A stretch of DNA of 64,000 bases from Nitrospira defluvii (GTDB lineage Bacteria > Nitrospirota > Nitrospiria > Nitrospirales > Nitrospiraceae), in contig FP929003.1 of the NCBI GenBank assembly GCA_000196815.1, positions 1,321,001 through 1,385,000 of the forward strand, given 5' to 3'. Below, in pieces: positions 37,589 through 47,768 of this stretch. Both the position numbers and the translations under genes were made by a program. How positions within the stretch are numbered: the stretch's first letter is position 1; each line of letters opens with the position of its first letter. The notes beneath the pieces were generated by a model. It did no database searches. It had not been told where the DNA came from and was given only the letters and a program-made list of their open reading frames with translations.

Positions 37589-38368
37589 ATGGACCAACCT
37601 GAACTGCCCTACCAAGTCAAGATCGAGAATTTCGAAGGTCCTCTCGATCTCCTTTTGCACCTCATCAAGAAAAACGAAATCAACATCTACGATATTCCGA
37701 TTGCGCTGATCGCTCAGCAGTATTTGGACTATCTATCGGTGATGAAGGAATTGAACCTGGCTGTGGCCGGTGAATTCCTCGTGATGGCGGCGACGTTGCT
37801 GCATATCAAGTCACGGATGTTGTTGCCGGTCGACGAGGTAGCGGTGGACGAGGAGGACGGCCCCGATCCGCGCGAGGAACTCGTCCGGCGACTGCTCGAA
37901 TATAAGCAGTTCAAAGAGGCCGCTTCCCAGCTGGACTACAAAGAACGTTTGTGGCGGGATGTGTTTTCGCGCGAGCCCGGTCCGCCGGTCGAGGTCACCA
38001 AAGACGAGAGTCTGCTCGATGAAATTTCCCTTTTTGACCTGGTCGATGCACTGCAGGGGGTCCTGTCCCGCCATCCAGGCAAGCGACTTGTTGAAATTAT
38101 TCCGGACAACCTCACGGTCCGCACCCGTATGAGCGCCATTATCGAGGCGTTGGAACTGCATGAATCCATGGCCTTTACGGCGCTGTTCGAGGAGTCGAGT
38201 CATCGGCTTGTGGTGATTGTGACATTTCTGGCCCTGCTCGAACTGATTCGAATTAGGGTCGTGCGCGTGTTTCAGAGCGAAACCTTTGGAGCAATTCTTG
38301 TCTCGCGTGCCTTCTCGGCGGTTGCGGAAGGGGATCTAGTGGAGGAGTCTGAATGGAAGAACCTATGA
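37589..38368 (+). CDS. scpA: Segregation and condensation protein A
   Basis: A 259-residue kleisin that links the SMC heads to ScpB for chromosome compaction. The N-terminal motif FEGPLDLLLHLIKKNEINIYDIPIALIAQQYLDYL and a C-terminal winged helix (FLALLELIRIRVVRVFQSETFG) are typical. It overlaps scpB by 16 bp, so the two are co-translated. Confidence 0.95.
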   Translation: MDQPELPYQVKIENFEGPLDLLLHLIKKNEINIYDIPIALIAQQYLDYLSVMKELNLAVAGEFLVMAATLLHIKSRMLLPVDEVAVDEEDGPDPREELVRRLLEYKQFKEAASQLDYKERLWRDVFSREPGPPVEVTKDESLLDEISLFDLVDALQGVLSRHPGKRLVEIIPDNLTVRTRMSAIIEALELHESMAFTALFEESSHRLVVIVTFLALLELIRIRVVRVFQSETFGAILVSRAFSAVAEGDLVEESEWKNL

Positions 38369-39270
38369 GTCTCGGCGTGGAGGAGGCAATTGAGGAATCG
38401 ATCGAGGTGCGGGAGCCGGTTGACGAGCCGACTGCGTCACTCGATGCCGTCGAGGTGGAGCCCGAGGTTGGCCAAGGCGCTATCACTGAAATGTCGGCCC
38501 CGGCGGCCGATCCTGCGCTGTCCGATATGCGAGCCCTGAAGGGCATCCTTGAGGCCTTGCTCTTTGTGACGGCCGAGCCTATTCCGGTCACGCGGTTCTT
38601 GGCATTGCTCGGAGCGGTTACCAAGCAGGATGTCGATCTGGCGCTCGCGAGTCTTGCTCAGGACTATGAGCAGGAAGGCCGCGGGCTGCAGTTGGCTGAA
38701 GTGGCCGGCGGTTACCGGATCGTCACCAAGGCCGAATTCGCCCCGTGGCTGAAACGGTTGGAGAAGGTAAAGTCTCCCTCAAAGCTCTCGCGCTCGGCCT
38801 TGGAGTCCCTGGCGATCATTGCCTATAAGCAACCGATCGTTCGCGCGGAGGTAGAGCAGATTCGAGGAGTCGAAACATCGGGGGTCATTCGGACGTTGCT
38901 GGAGCGAAAACTCGTGCGCATCGTTGGCCGGAAGGAAGAGCCCGGACGCCCGATCATGTATGGGACGACCAAGTTTTTCCTCGAGCATTTTGGGCTGCGC
39001 GATTTATCTCAGTTGCCGCCGCTTCGTGAGTTCAAGGAGTTGGGCGAATCCGAACAGGCGATGTTGCCGATTGATGAGGTGGTGGCAGTGGATGGAGAGC
39101 CGTTGCTGCAAGGCAGTGAGGCATCAGGAGAAGGCCTGTCCGAAGGTATGGCTGAGCCTGTGGCTCTTCTTGAGCCGGCAGATGAAGCGGGGCAGACTTC
39201 AGAGTCATCTGTTCTGGAGAATGAGGCCGGAGGGGACCTTTTAGTCGCCGATATCGCCGAAGAATCCTGA
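38353..39270 (+). CDS. scpB: Segregation and condensation protein B
   Basis: A 305-residue partner of ScpA. It has two winged helices: LEALLFVTAEPIPVTRFLALLG, and LAIIAYKQPIVRAEVEQIRGV followed by EEPGRPIMYGTTKFFLEHFGL. Acidic extensions of about 60 residues at the N-terminus and 80 at the C-terminus go beyond the core and are probably disordered. A bidirectional terminator follows. Confidence 0.95.
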   Translation: MEEPMSLGVEEAIEESIEVREPVDEPTASLDAVEVEPEVGQGAITEMSAPAADPALSDMRALKGILEALLFVTAEPIPVTRFLALLGAVTKQDVDLALASLAQDYEQEGRGLQLAEVAGGYRIVTKAEFAPWLKRLEKVKSPSKLSRSALESLAIIAYKQPIVRAEVEQIRGVETSGVIRTLLERKLVRIVGRKEEPGRPIMYGTTKFFLEHFGLRDLSQLPPLREFKELGESEQAMLPIDEVVAVDGEPLLQGSEASGEGLSEGMAEPVALLEPADEAGQTSESSVLENEAGGDLLVADIAEES

Positions 39271-39331
39271 CGGCTGTTCGCAGTCTCTGCTGAGGAGTTC
39301 CGGGAGATTCGATCCGCAGTCGTTGTGCATA

Positions 39332-39381
39332 AAAAGGCCTTCGAGAGACTCCTGTGAAGGGGGGGATCCCGAAGGCCTTTT
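39332..39381. terminator. Bidirectional terminator between scpB and the DUF4124-like gene
   Basis: A perfect 12-bp inverted repeat (AAAAGGCCTTCG / CGAAGGCCTTTT) encloses a 26-nt loop. Each strand ends its stem in a T run, so it can stop both scpB and the convergent gene. Confidence 0.75.
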
Positions 39382-39419
39382 CTGTCTGACGATCGGTAGC
39401 CGGCCGTGGCTGTGGGCAC

Positions 39420-39986
39420 CTAGTGGCAACCGATTGGAACAAAACCCGCGCCGAAGATCTGTGACAGGGTGACGTATCTGGCATTGTCATAGAATGAGTA
39501 GCTCGGGGTGTACCAGTTTCGAGCTGTCGGATTGCTGCCGTACGAGGGATCAGTGCCGAAGAAGTGACCGCCACGGCTGTTCTGATTTAGATGAATCCAT
39601 TCCATATACATGCTGCAAACTTCCCCTTGGACCGATCCGCCGCTGGTGTTGCCCGCATACCAGTCGCGTCCAGATTCGGGTATCTGAGAGAGATTGCGCA
39701 AGGCGCCGATGGGAGTGTCGTATGAAAAATCTTTCGCTTTCGGGGGCGGTAGATAGGTTGAACCGCTGGGAGGTGTGAGTGGGAGATCGGGTAGAGAGGG
39801 CACAACGGAGAGCGCTTTGAGGACCTTGGCCTGGCAATCGGGCCGCTCTTTATTGGTGTAGAGGATCGTTCCCTCTGGCCCTGGGCATTCCCACATTTCT
39901 ACCGGGGCTGACTCGACCGCGCGCACGCTGGGAACAAGGAGCAGACTCGCGGCGAGGGTTGCGAGCAGAAGTCGTGTTGGCCACAT
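39420..39986 (-). CDS. Secreted DUF4124-like protein
   Basis: 188 residues with a clear signal peptide (LLLATLAASLLLVPSVRA) and GGAGG upstream of the ATG. The next part resembles DUF4124 (MWECPGPEGTILYTNKERPDCQAK, with two paired cysteines). The C-terminal half is rich in Tyr, Ser and Gly and has no recognised domain. It is probably periplasmic, function unknown. Confidence 0.65.
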   Translation of the reverse strand: MWPTRLLLATLAASLLLVPSVRAVESAPVEMWECPGPEGTILYTNKERPDCQAKVLKALSVVPSLPDLPLTPPSGSTYLPPPKAKDFSYDTPIGALRNLSQIPESGRDWYAGNTSGGSVQGEVCSMYMEWIHLNQNSRGGHFFGTDPSYGSNPTARNWYTPSYSFYDNARYVTLSQIFGAGFVPIGCH

Positions 39987-40310
39987 GGTACACCTCCGAT
40001 TGGTTCATCTTACCGGGCGACGTGTGTTGTTATCCAACGTCGAGAATGCAGAGCCTATGACATTCGAAAGAAATGCGTCCATCCAGCTTTGGGGGGATGG
40101 ATGCCTACCTGCTCGTCGTCCGAGCACGCAGCCTCTTGCGCGCTCGTCGACTCGATGTCTCTGTTGCCGCGGCGTAAGCGGGAGCCTCCAGCGCGCCCCA
40201 AGCCATGCTGGTCTTGCCTTGACTCCCTTCTTTTCGCTTTGTTAGACTGCCCGATCTAAGTTATTGAAACATCCGCCAATCTTCACCAATCTCGTACCAC
40301 GAGGAACACC
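39987..40310. other. Divergent intergenic region
   Basis: This holds the ribosome-binding site and leader of the leftward DUF4124-like gene and the promoter and leader of the rightward NHL gene. I see no small gene, repeat or further hairpin of note. Confidence 0.5.
40219..40248 (+). promoter_or_regulatory. Candidate promoter of the NHL-repeat gene
   Basis: TTGACT (40219-40224), an 18-bp spacer and TAGACT (40243-40248), giving a leader of about 55 nt and then GAGGAACACC before the ATG. Confidence 0.5.
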
Positions 40311-43280
40311 ATGATCAAGGCTTGGCTGCTCGACGAAATGTTTCGGTTTGACCGGCGGTATCTCACGGCGGAGGGGAGTCAAAGCGAATGGGGCGCCGGG
40401 GACTCCGTTGCTGAGGAGGAAGATCTGCCTCCTGCACCGACGGGAGTGGCCGCCAAAGCCGGAAATGGCCGGGTGATGATCACCTGGGACGCTGTGCCGG
40501 AGGCCATGTATTACAACCTGTATTTCATGACCACCAAGGGCGTGCAGATTAAATTTTCCGAACTCACCCGTCCCATCGCCAGCGCGGAAGATTTTAAGAC
40601 CGTCATCGGTGTGACCAAGGAAAAGGGGACCTGTATCGAAGGTGCGCAATCGCCCTTCATGCATGACGATTTGGCAAACGGAACGTGTTACCACTATGTC
40701 GTGACCGTGGTGACTCAGAAGGGGGAGAGTCCCGAATCCCAGGAAGTCATGGCGATCCCGGCTCCCTACCTCATTGCCAAGGTCATCGGGCAGGAGGGCG
40801 TGGAGGACGGCGAGTTCAGTTCTCCGACCGGTATTGCGGTAGATAAGGACGGCAATATCTATGTTGCCGACACCGATAATCACTCTATCCAGAAATTCGA
40901 TAAAGACGGAAAATTCCTTGGTCGCTGGGGCGGCGAAGCCGGCAGCGCAGAAGGCGGCTTCTATTATCCGCGCGGACTGACCACGAATTCGGACGGGCAG
41001 GTGTACGTCGCCGATACCGGCAACAATCGCGTGCAGCGCTTCGACACAGACGGCAATCCCATGAAGGCCTGGGGTAAGTTCGGGTTTGCCTGGCGCGGGG
41101 CCGACATGAATAAGTTCGACGCTCCCTGGGGTGTGACTACCGATCAGGACGGCAATATCTACGTGACCGATACCAACAACGCCCGCATTCAAAAGTTCAA
41201 GGGCGATGGAACTCCGTTGTTGAAGTGGGGGCGAGATGGAAGTTTCGACGGAGCCTTTTTCTTCCCGCGTGGTGTGGCCGTGGACTTCGTCGGGAATACA
41301 TATGTGGCCGATGAAGGGAATAATCGCATTCAGAAGTTCGATACCCGCGGAAGCTTTTTGACCAAGTGGGGCCGTGAAGGAAGCGGTCCCGGCCAGTTCA
41401 AAGCCCCCTGGGGCGTGACCTGCGATGCCTTGGGCAATGTGTACGTCGTCGATCAGGGTAACCACCGCATTCAAAAGTTCGACGGAAACGGGACCTTCCT
41501 CTGTGCCTGGGGAAATCGTGGAAAGACTGAGGGGCAGTTAAACTTTCCCTCCGGCGTGGCCGTGGACAAGGAAGGGGCGGTGTACGTCGTTGATAGCGGT
41601 AACCATCGGGTCATCAAATACGTGCCGACCGATGAAGAATTGGACCGTGGCAAGGCGGAACGCGAACGTGCGCAAGCCGTCAGTGAGTACCCGATTCCCC
41701 GCAATCTGGCGATCAAGCCCGGAGATACCGAAACATTCTTGAGCTGGATGGATGTGCCGGGGGCGGTCTCCTACAATCTCTACTTCCATACCTCGGCCAA
41801 TCTGACTCAAGAAGGCGGCACCAAGATCGAGGGCGTCACCAGTCCGTACAATCACTCGGGGTTGACCAACGATCAGGCCTACTATTACGCGCTGACGGCG
41901 GTCTATGAGGACGGCACGGAGAGTGGATTGTCGGATGAAGTGTCCGCTACGCCGGTACTGATCGATATCACGGCTCCGCAGACGCCCTATGCGGTGATCA
42001 ACCACGGCGCGTTTATGACGAACTCACCTGAAATTGTCGTCACGATTTCAGCCACCGACCTCGATACCGGCGTGGCGGCGTACTACATCTCAGAGAACCC
42101 AATGACCCCGATGGCGGGAACGCCGGGCTGGGTCGAGGTGCCCCCGGCGATCAAGTTCGGCGCAACGATCCCCTTCATTCTGTCTCCTGGGGACGGGCAA
42201 AAGACCGTCATCGTCTGGTTCAAAGATCTTGGAAACAATATCTCCACGCCGGCGAGTGCGACGATTCTCGTCAACACGTCCGGCTATCTTTGTGTCTCCA
42301 AGTGGGGCAAGCCTGGTCGCGGCGCCTCGTTGTTGCACGGCGGCGAATTCATGGCCCCGATGTATGGTCTGGCCATTGATCAACAGGGGTCGATCTTTGT
42401 TGTGGACAACGGAAACAACCGTATCCAGAAATTCGATCGCACGGGGAATTTCATCATTCTCTGGGGAAATTTCGGCGCCGCCAATGCGAACTTCCATAAC
42501 CCGACGGGTATTGCCTGCGACGCCAAGGGGGATGTCTACGTGGTGGATACGAACAATCACCGCGTGCAGAAGTTTGACGGGAAGCTGGGCGGCTATTTGA
42601 TGAAGTTCGGATCACGAGGGAACGGCGAAGGCCAGTTTAATGCCCCATGGGGTATCGCGATCGATCGGGTGCGCGGATACATCTATGTCGTGGACAGCGC
42701 CAACTTCAGAGTGCAGAAGTTCGACATGAGCGGAGAGTTCATCATGTCCTGGGGCAGTTTCGGCAACGGCGACGGTCAATTTTATTTCCCTCGCGGGATC
42801 GCCGTAGATCAGGCCGACGGCACGGTGTATGTCGTCGATATGGGCAATCACCGCGTGCAGAAGTTCGATACCAGCACCAACGTGTTGCCGCAGTTGCTCA
42901 CCAAGTGGGGCGGCAGTTCGGAGGCCGGCCACGCCAGCAGCCCATTGGCGCAGGAAGCCGGACAGTTGCGCTCGCCTTGGGGTATTGCCGTCGATGGTCA
43001 GGGCGATGTGTACGTCACGGATACCGGCAACCATCGTGTCGAGAAGTTCGACCGGGAGGGCAATTTTATCGCTCAGTGGGGCGGATTCGGCGGTGGTGAC
43101 GGACAATTCAACTTCCCGTACGGCATCGTGGTGGATTCCCGGGGGAGTGTGTTCGCCGTTGATAGCGGAAACACTCGGGTGCAGCAATTCATGCCGGCGG
43201 ATGAAGGCAGCGAGCGTTTGCAGGAAGAAGCGGAAGCCGCTGCAGAGTTGGGACAGGTCGATAAAACCACGAGAGTGTAG
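40311..43280 (+). CDS. Double NHL-repeat beta-propeller protein with fibronectin-like domains
   Basis: 989 residues built as an internal duplication. A fibronectin-III-like domain ([19 protein letters not shown]) precedes six NHL blades (for example [24 protein letters not shown]). A second such domain ([20 protein letters not shown]) and an Ig-like segment ([20 protein letters not shown]) precede six more blades. NHL propellers bind proteins, RNA or carbohydrates. No signal peptide is visible at the N-terminus ([17 protein letters not shown]), which is odd because many NHL-FN3 proteins are exported. The next gene is guaB, 38 bp on. Confidence 0.85.
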   Translation: MIKAWLLDEMFRFDRRYLTAEGSQSEWGAGDSVAEEEDLPPAPTGVAAKAGNGRVMITWDAVPEAMYYNLYFMTTKGVQIKFSELTRPIASAEDFKTVIGVTKEKGTCIEGAQSPFMHDDLANGTCYHYVVTVVTQKGESPESQEVMAIPAPYLIAKVIGQEGVEDGEFSSPTGIAVDKDGNIYVADTDNHSIQKFDKDGKFLGRWGGEAGSAEGGFYYPRGLTTNSDGQVYVADTGNNRVQRFDTDGNPMKAWGKFGFAWRGADMNKFDAPWGVTTDQDGNIYVTDTNNARIQKFKGDGTPLLKWGRDGSFDGAFFFPRGVAVDFVGNTYVADEGNNRIQKFDTRGSFLTKWGREGSGPGQFKAPWGVTCDALGNVYVVDQGNHRIQKFDGNGTFLCAWGNRGKTEGQLNFPSGVAVDKEGAVYVVDSGNHRVIKYVPTDEELDRGKAERERAQAVSEYPIPRNLAIKPGDTETFLSWMDVPGAVSYNLYFHTSANLTQEGGTKIEGVTSPYNHSGLTNDQAYYYALTAVYEDGTESGLSDEVSATPVLIDITAPQTPYAVINHGAFMTNSPEIVVTISATDLDTGVAAYYISENPMTPMAGTPGWVEVPPAIKFGATIPFILSPGDGQKTVIVWFKDLGNNISTPASATILVNTSGYLCVSKWGKPGRGASLLHGGEFMAPMYGLAIDQQGSIFVVDNGNNRIQKFDRTGNFIILWGNFGAANANFHNPTGIACDAKGDVYVVDTNNHRVQKFDGKLGGYLMKFGSRGNGEGQFNAPWGIAIDRVRGYIYVVDSANFRVQKFDMSGEFIMSWGSFGNGDGQFYFPRGIAVDQADGTVYVVDMGNHRVQKFDTSTNVLPQLLTKWGGSSEAGHASSPLAQEAGQLRSPWGIAVDGQGDVYVTDTGNHRVEKFDREGNFIAQWGGFGGGDGQFNFPYGIVVDSRGSVFAVDSGNTRVQQFMPADEGSERLQEEAEAAAELGQVDKTTRV

Positions 43281-43318
43281 GGGGAACGGGCGAAAGGCCC
43301 GGGAGAGGGTGGCGACTG

Positions 43319-44785
43319 ATGTTAGAGAAGGAGATTCGGCTCGGGCTCACCTATGACGACGTCGTCTTGGTACCGGCTAAATCACAGGTCCTCCCCAGCG
43401 AGGTCGATACCCGTACTCGCCTGTCTCGAAACATTCAGCTGAATATTCCTATCGTCAGTGCGGCCATGGACACCGTGACCGAGGCGCGACTGGCCATTGC
43501 GATGGCGCAAGAGGGTGGAATCGGCATTGTGCACCGTGTGCTTTCTCCTACCGATCAGGCGGCTGAAATCGATAAGGTGAAGAAATCCGAGAGCGGGATG
43601 ATTCTGGATCCTATTACGATCTCGCCGGATCAAACGATTCGTGATGCGCACGACCTCATGGCCCGATACCGGATTTCCGGTATCCCTGTGACCAAGGCTG
43701 GTAAATTGGTCGGGATCCTCACGAATCGAGACTTGCGTTTTGAGACGCGCATGGAACTGAAGGTGTCGCAGGTGATGAAGCGCGATAAGCTCATTACCGC
43801 CCCGGAGGGAACCAGCCTCGAAAAGGCCCGTGAGATTCTGCATGAGCATCGAATTGAGAAACTGCCGGTGGTCAATAAGCAGTTCGAACTCAAAGGCCTG
43901 ATTACGATTAAAGACATTGAGAAACGGATCAAGTATCCCAATGCCTGCAAGGATGCTCACGGTCGTTTACGGGTCGGGGCGGCGTTAGGAGTCGGCCCGG
44001 ATACCGGAGACCGTGTGGCGTTACTGGTGAAAGCCGGTGTGGACGTGGTGGTCGTGGATACGGCGCATGGGCATTCGCAGGCTGTGTTGGATACGGTCAA
44101 GATGGTGAGAAAAGCATACCCCAAGCTGGACATCATTGCCGGCAACATCGCGACGGCACAGGCGGCCAAGGATTTGGTGAAGGCCGGTGTGGATGCGGTG
44201 AAAGTGGGTGTAGGGCCCGGTTCGATCTGCACGACGCGGATGGTGTCCGGCGCCGGCATGCCGCAATTGACGGCGATTGCAGACTGCGCCAGGGCATTGG
44301 CCGGATCGGGTGTTCCGGTCATCGCCGATGGTGGAATCAAGTACTCGGGCGATATTACAAAAGCCCTGGCAGCCGGTGCCTCGGTGGTCATGCTGGGCAG
44401 TTTGCTGGCAGGAACGGAAGAGGCCCCCGGTGAAACGGTGCTATTCCAGGCACGCACCTACAAAGTGTACCGCGGTATGGGTTCGATCGGGGCCATGGAG
44501 CGGGGTGGCGGCGATCGATACGGCCAGGGCGGACGACCGACACCGAAGTTGGTTCCTGAAGGCATTGAGGGACGGGTGCCCTACAAAGGCACGCTTGCTC
44601 CGCATATCTACCAGATGGTGGGCGGCGTGAAGTCCGGCATGGGCTACTGCGGATGTAAGACCATCCCGGATTTGCAGCAGAAGGCGACGTTCATCCGCCA
44701 GACAGTGGCCGGTCTCCGCGAGGGGCACGTGCATGACGTCATCATCACCAAAGAAGCTCCCAACTATCGCACTGATTGGGAATAG
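43319..44785 (+). CDS. guaB: IMP dehydrogenase
   Basis: A 488-residue enzyme that oxidises IMP to XMP with NAD, the rate-limiting GMP step. The catalytic Cys is in [18 protein letters not shown], followed by the IMP site [11 protein letters not shown] and the flap [16 protein letters not shown]-domain pair is inserted at about residues 95-205. It is upstream of guaA, with an inverted-repeat element between. Confidence 0.98.
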   Translation: MLEKEIRLGLTYDDVVLVPAKSQVLPSEVDTRTRLSRNIQLNIPIVSAAMDTVTEARLAIAMAQEGGIGIVHRVLSPTDQAAEIDKVKKSESGMILDPITISPDQTIRDAHDLMARYRISGIPVTKAGKLVGILTNRDLRFETRMELKVSQVMKRDKLITAPEGTSLEKAREILHEHRIEKLPVVNKQFELKGLITIKDIEKRIKYPNACKDAHGRLRVGAALGVGPDTGDRVALLVKAGVDVVVVDTAHGHSQAVLDTVKMVRKAYPKLDIIAGNIATAQAAKDLVKAGVDAVKVGVGPGSICTTRMVSGAGMPQLTAIADCARALAGSGVPVIADGGIKYSGDITKALAAGASVVMLGSLLAGTEEAPGETVLFQARTYKVYRGMGSIGAMERGGGDRYGQGGRPTPKLVPEGIEGRVPYKGTLAPHIYQMVGGVKSGMGYCGCKTIPDLQQKATFIRQTVAGLREGHVHDVIITKEAPNYRTDWE

Positions 44786-44789
44786 CCTC

Positions 44790-44860
44790 GCGTGAAACGT
44801 TTCTCCTGAAGCGTATCTCGCAATTCAGATCCCCTCACTAGACGAACGACGCTTCACGGA
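44790..44860. repeat. Intergenic inverted-repeat element, copy 2
   Basis: Contains GAAGCGTATCTCGC and ACGAACGACGCTTCACGG, matching copy 1 at 9996. The stem TGAAGCGT (44807-44814) pairs with ACGCTTCA (44849-44856). It fills the guaB-guaA gap. Confidence 0.65.
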
Positions 44861-44869
44861 AACATCTCC

Positions 44870-46426
44870 ATGGAACTCTGGCACGATAGAATTCTCGTCC
44901 TCGATTTCGGATCCCAGTACACGCAGTTGATCGCACGCCGTATTCGTGAAGCGCAGGTCTATTCGCAGATCCTGCCCTGCACCGTGCCGCTTGCGACGGT
45001 ATTGGCCTACCGTCCGAAGGGTATTGTGTTATCCGGCGGACCATCGAGCGTGTACGACAAGAAGGCGCCTTCTGTCTCCAAGCAACTCTTCGAACAGGGC
45101 ATTCCCATTCTCGGGATCTGCTACGGAATGCAGCTGGTGACGCATCTGCAGGGGGGCGAAGTGGAGAAGGCTCCGCACCGCGAGTTCGGCCGAGCTGAAC
45201 TGACCCTCGATGACCGGTCGGATCTGTTCAAGGGAATCGGAACTCGTGGCTCGACCGTCGTGTGGATGTCGCACGGGGATCGTATCGAACGGATGCCGCC
45301 GGGTTTCCGTTCCATCGCACACACGGAGAATTCTCCCATCGCCGCAATGAAGCGGCACGACGCCAAGCAGCGCATCTACTGTCTTCAATTTCATCCGGAA
45401 GTGGCGCACACCGTCGAGGGCGCCACGATCCTCAAGAACTTCGTCTACGATATTTGCGGCTGCAAGCCGACCTGGACCATGCGTTCCTATGTTGAAACAG
45501 CCGTGGAACAAATCAGGCAACAAGTCGGGACGGAGCGGGTGATCTGCGCCTTGAGCGGCGGGGTGGATTCCTCTGTGGCAGCGGCCCTTACGCACCGTGC
45601 GGTCGGCGATCAACTGACCTGCGTTTTTGTCGACAATGGGGTGTTGCGTACCGGTGAACGTGACCAGGTCGAGAAAACCTTCGCGTCGCAGATGCATCTG
45701 AACATGCGGATCCTCGATCGCACCAGTCAATTTCTCACGGGCCTGAAGAACGTGACCGACCCCGAGCGGAAGCGAAAGATTATCGGTCGTCTCTTCATCA
45801 AAAATTTTGAGGTGGAGTCCAAAAAGTTGAAGGGCATCAAATACCTCGTGCAAGGCACGTTGTATCCCGATGTCATCGAAAGCGTGAGCTTCAAGGGCCC
45901 TTCGGCGACGATCAAAACGCACCACAACGTCGGGGGATTGCCGACCAGAATGAAGTTGAAGCTGGTCGAGCCCCTGCGTGAATTGTTCAAGGACGAAGTG
46001 CGGGTCTTGGGGCAGGAGCTCGGCCTGCCGGATGAGATTATCTGGCGGCAACCCTTTCCCGGTCCCGGCCTGGCGATCCGCGTGCTCGGCGCAGTCACCA
46101 AGGAACGGTTGGCGATTCTGCGCGGGGCGGAAACGATCGTCGATCAGGAAATTCGAGCCGCCGGCCTGTATCGGGAGATCTGGCAGGCATTCGCCGTCCT
46201 GCTGCCGATCCGGACGGTCGGTGTCATGGGTGACCAGCGGACGTATGAATATGTCATTGCCATCCGCGCGGTCACGAGCCTCGATGGCATGACCGCCGAC
46301 TGGGCCAAGATCCCGAACGAGGTGCTGGGGAAAATGTCGAGCCGGATCATCAACGAAGTGAAGGGCGTGAATCGCGTCGTCTACGACATCAGTTCCAAGC
46401 CGCCTTCCACGATCGAGTGGGAGTAA
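44870..46426 (+). CDS. guaA: GMP synthase (glutamine-hydrolysing)
   Basis: A 518-residue two-domain enzyme that aminates XMP to GMP. The N-terminal amidotransferase has the Cys in GICYGMQLV and the His/Glu in [11 protein letters not shown]. The C-terminal synthetase has the PP-loop [14 protein letters not shown] and the dimer end ([14 protein letters not shown]). It follows guaB and is flanked on both sides by the inverted-repeat element. Confidence 0.98.
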   Translation: MELWHDRILVLDFGSQYTQLIARRIREAQVYSQILPCTVPLATVLAYRPKGIVLSGGPSSVYDKKAPSVSKQLFEQGIPILGICYGMQLVTHLQGGEVEKAPHREFGRAELTLDDRSDLFKGIGTRGSTVVWMSHGDRIERMPPGFRSIAHTENSPIAAMKRHDAKQRIYCLQFHPEVAHTVEGATILKNFVYDICGCKPTWTMRSYVETAVEQIRQQVGTERVICALSGGVDSSVAAALTHRAVGDQLTCVFVDNGVLRTGERDQVEKTFASQMHLNMRILDRTSQFLTGLKNVTDPERKRKIIGRLFIKNFEVESKKLKGIKYLVQGTLYPDVIESVSFKGPSATIKTHHNVGGLPTRMKLKLVEPLRELFKDEVRVLGQELGLPDEIIWRQPFPGPGLAIRVLGAVTKERLAILRGAETIVDQEIRAAGLYREIWQAFAVLLPIRTVGVMGDQRTYEYVIAIRAVTSLDGMTADWAKIPNEVLGKMSSRIINEVKGVNRVVYDISSKPPSTIEWE

Positions 46427-46430
46427 GCGT

Positions 46431-46496
46431 GCGTGAAGCGTCGTTCGTGAGGCGAGGACCTTTCCGAGTCCGCGAATGACGGGAGATGCTTCACAG
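46431..46496. repeat. Intergenic inverted-repeat element, copy 3 (reversed)
   Basis: The left side GCGTGAAGCGTCGTTCGTGAG is the reverse complement of the right side of copies 1 and 2, and the right side GAGATGCTTCAC corresponds to their left side. The stem GTGAAGC (46433-46439) pairs with GCTTCAC (46488-46494). It fills the gap after guaA. Confidence 0.6.
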
Positions 46497-46505
46497 AAAG
46501 TTTGA

Positions 46506-47768
46506 ATGGACGTCAGACTACAAAAGCTCATCGCCGGCACCGGACTGGCTTCGCGGCGCAAGGCCGAGGAGTTGATCACGTCCGGGCGTGTGACGATCAA
46601 TGGTAGCGTGGTAAAGGAACTCGGCACCAAAGTCGATCCCGCTCGCGACCATGTCAAAGTCGATGGGAAACATCTTCGGGCCGCGCAGCCCTATGTGTAT
46701 TTGATCCTCAACAAGCCCAAGAACGTCATGTCCACGCTGGATGATCCTGAGGGACGTCCCACGGTCAAGGACCTCCTGCACGGAGTTACCGTGCGCGTGT
46801 TTCCTGTCGGCCGCCTGGATTTCGACAGCGAAGGGCTCATGTTGCTGACGAATCACGGCGATCTGGCCCAGGCCCTGCTCCATCCGCGCTACCATGTCCC
46901 GAAAACCTATTTGATCAAGGTCAAGGGCGTGCTCGACGATGCGAAAATCGAAGCCCTTGAACGAGGCGTCAAGCTGGAAGATGGCTTCACGGCGCCGGCG
47001 AAGGTGAAGAAGGTCAGCCGGGCGGAAAGCAACTCATGGCTTGAGGTCACGATTCACGAAGGACGGAAACATCAAGTGAAGCGGATGGTCGAGGCGGTGG
47101 GCCATTCGGTGATTAAGCTCGTGCGTGTCCGCATGGGACCGTTGCTTTTGGGAGATTTGGCACCGCGGGAATATCGATTCCTGACCGACCGCGAGGCGAA
47201 TCGGCTACGGGAACTGGTGGAGGATCGGGTGGCCAGAGCGGAACGTCCGGAATTGGATGCGTCCGGAAAGCCGACTCGCTGGATGCCCCCGACGGAACCG
47301 GCTCCGCCTCGCCCTCCCAAGCCAGAACGTTCAGGGCGTGGGCCAAAATCCCAGCGTTCTGAACGTGGGCCGCGTTCGCAGCGGTCCCTGGCCGGTTCGA
47401 AACCTTCACGCTCAGGTCGTGGAAACACTCGGCGGCCCATGAGTCCCGGTGCCAAATTTCGTCGTCCTGCCAAAGGGGTTGGCTTTCAACGGACTCAGGC
47501 TGGTCCGATCCCGCAGGGGGCTGATCGTGGCCCTGGCTCACGTCCGACCGGGTCCGACCAAAAAATCCAGCGCACTCAACCTGGAGGGGGATTTCAACGG
47601 CCTCGTGCCAGCGCGAAACCCCAAGGCCCCGGTCGTGGCACAACGGTTCGGCGCTCGAGTCCCGGCCAGAATTTTCAACAGAACCGGCGTGGCGGATCAT
47701 CAGCTTCGCGCCCGGGACAACGAGGCCCTGCTGGAAAATCGCGGCCCTCAACGCGGAGAAGAGCATGA
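46506..47768 (+). CDS. rluB: RluB-type 23S rRNA pseudouridine synthase with long basic tail
   Basis: 420 residues. An N-terminal S4 RNA-binding domain ([22 protein letters not shown]) leads into the RsuA/RluB catalytic domain with Asp105 in [16 protein letters not shown], then the [20 protein letters not shown] motif. From about residue 245 the protein is a disordered, Arg/Pro/Gly/Ser-rich tail of about 175 residues with repeated QRS, RGP and FQR units, not part of the catalytic fold. The tail's base sequence is in frame and ends in an ATGA overlap with aspS. RluB modifies U2605 in E. coli. Confidence 0.88.
   Translation: MDVRLQKLIAGTGLASRRKAEELITSGRVTINGSVVKELGTKVDPARDHVKVDGKHLRAAQPYVYLILNKPKNVMSTLDDPEGRPTVKDLLHGVTVRVFPVGRLDFDSEGLMLLTNHGDLAQALLHPRYHVPKTYLIKVKGVLDDAKIEALERGVKLEDGFTAPAKVKKVSRAESNSWLEVTIHEGRKHQVKRMVEAVGHSVIKLVRVRMGPLLLGDLAPREYRFLTDREANRLRELVEDRVARAERPELDASGKPTRWMPPTEPAPPRPPKPERSGRGPKSQRSERGPRSQRSLAGSKPSRSGRGNTRRPMSPGAKFRRPAKGVGFQRTQAGPIPQGADRGPGSRPTGSDQKIQRTQPGGGFQRPRASAKPQGPGRGTTVRRSSPGQNFQQNRRGGSSASRPGQRGPAGKSRPSTRRRA

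Noticed and set aside
40242..41474. 410-codon open frame opposite the NHL gene
   Set aside because: Its apparent repeats are the complement of the NHL repeats; no independent start signal.
45029..46657. 542-codon open frame opposite guaA and rluB
   Set aside because: It spans two certain genes in antisense and shows no domain pattern.
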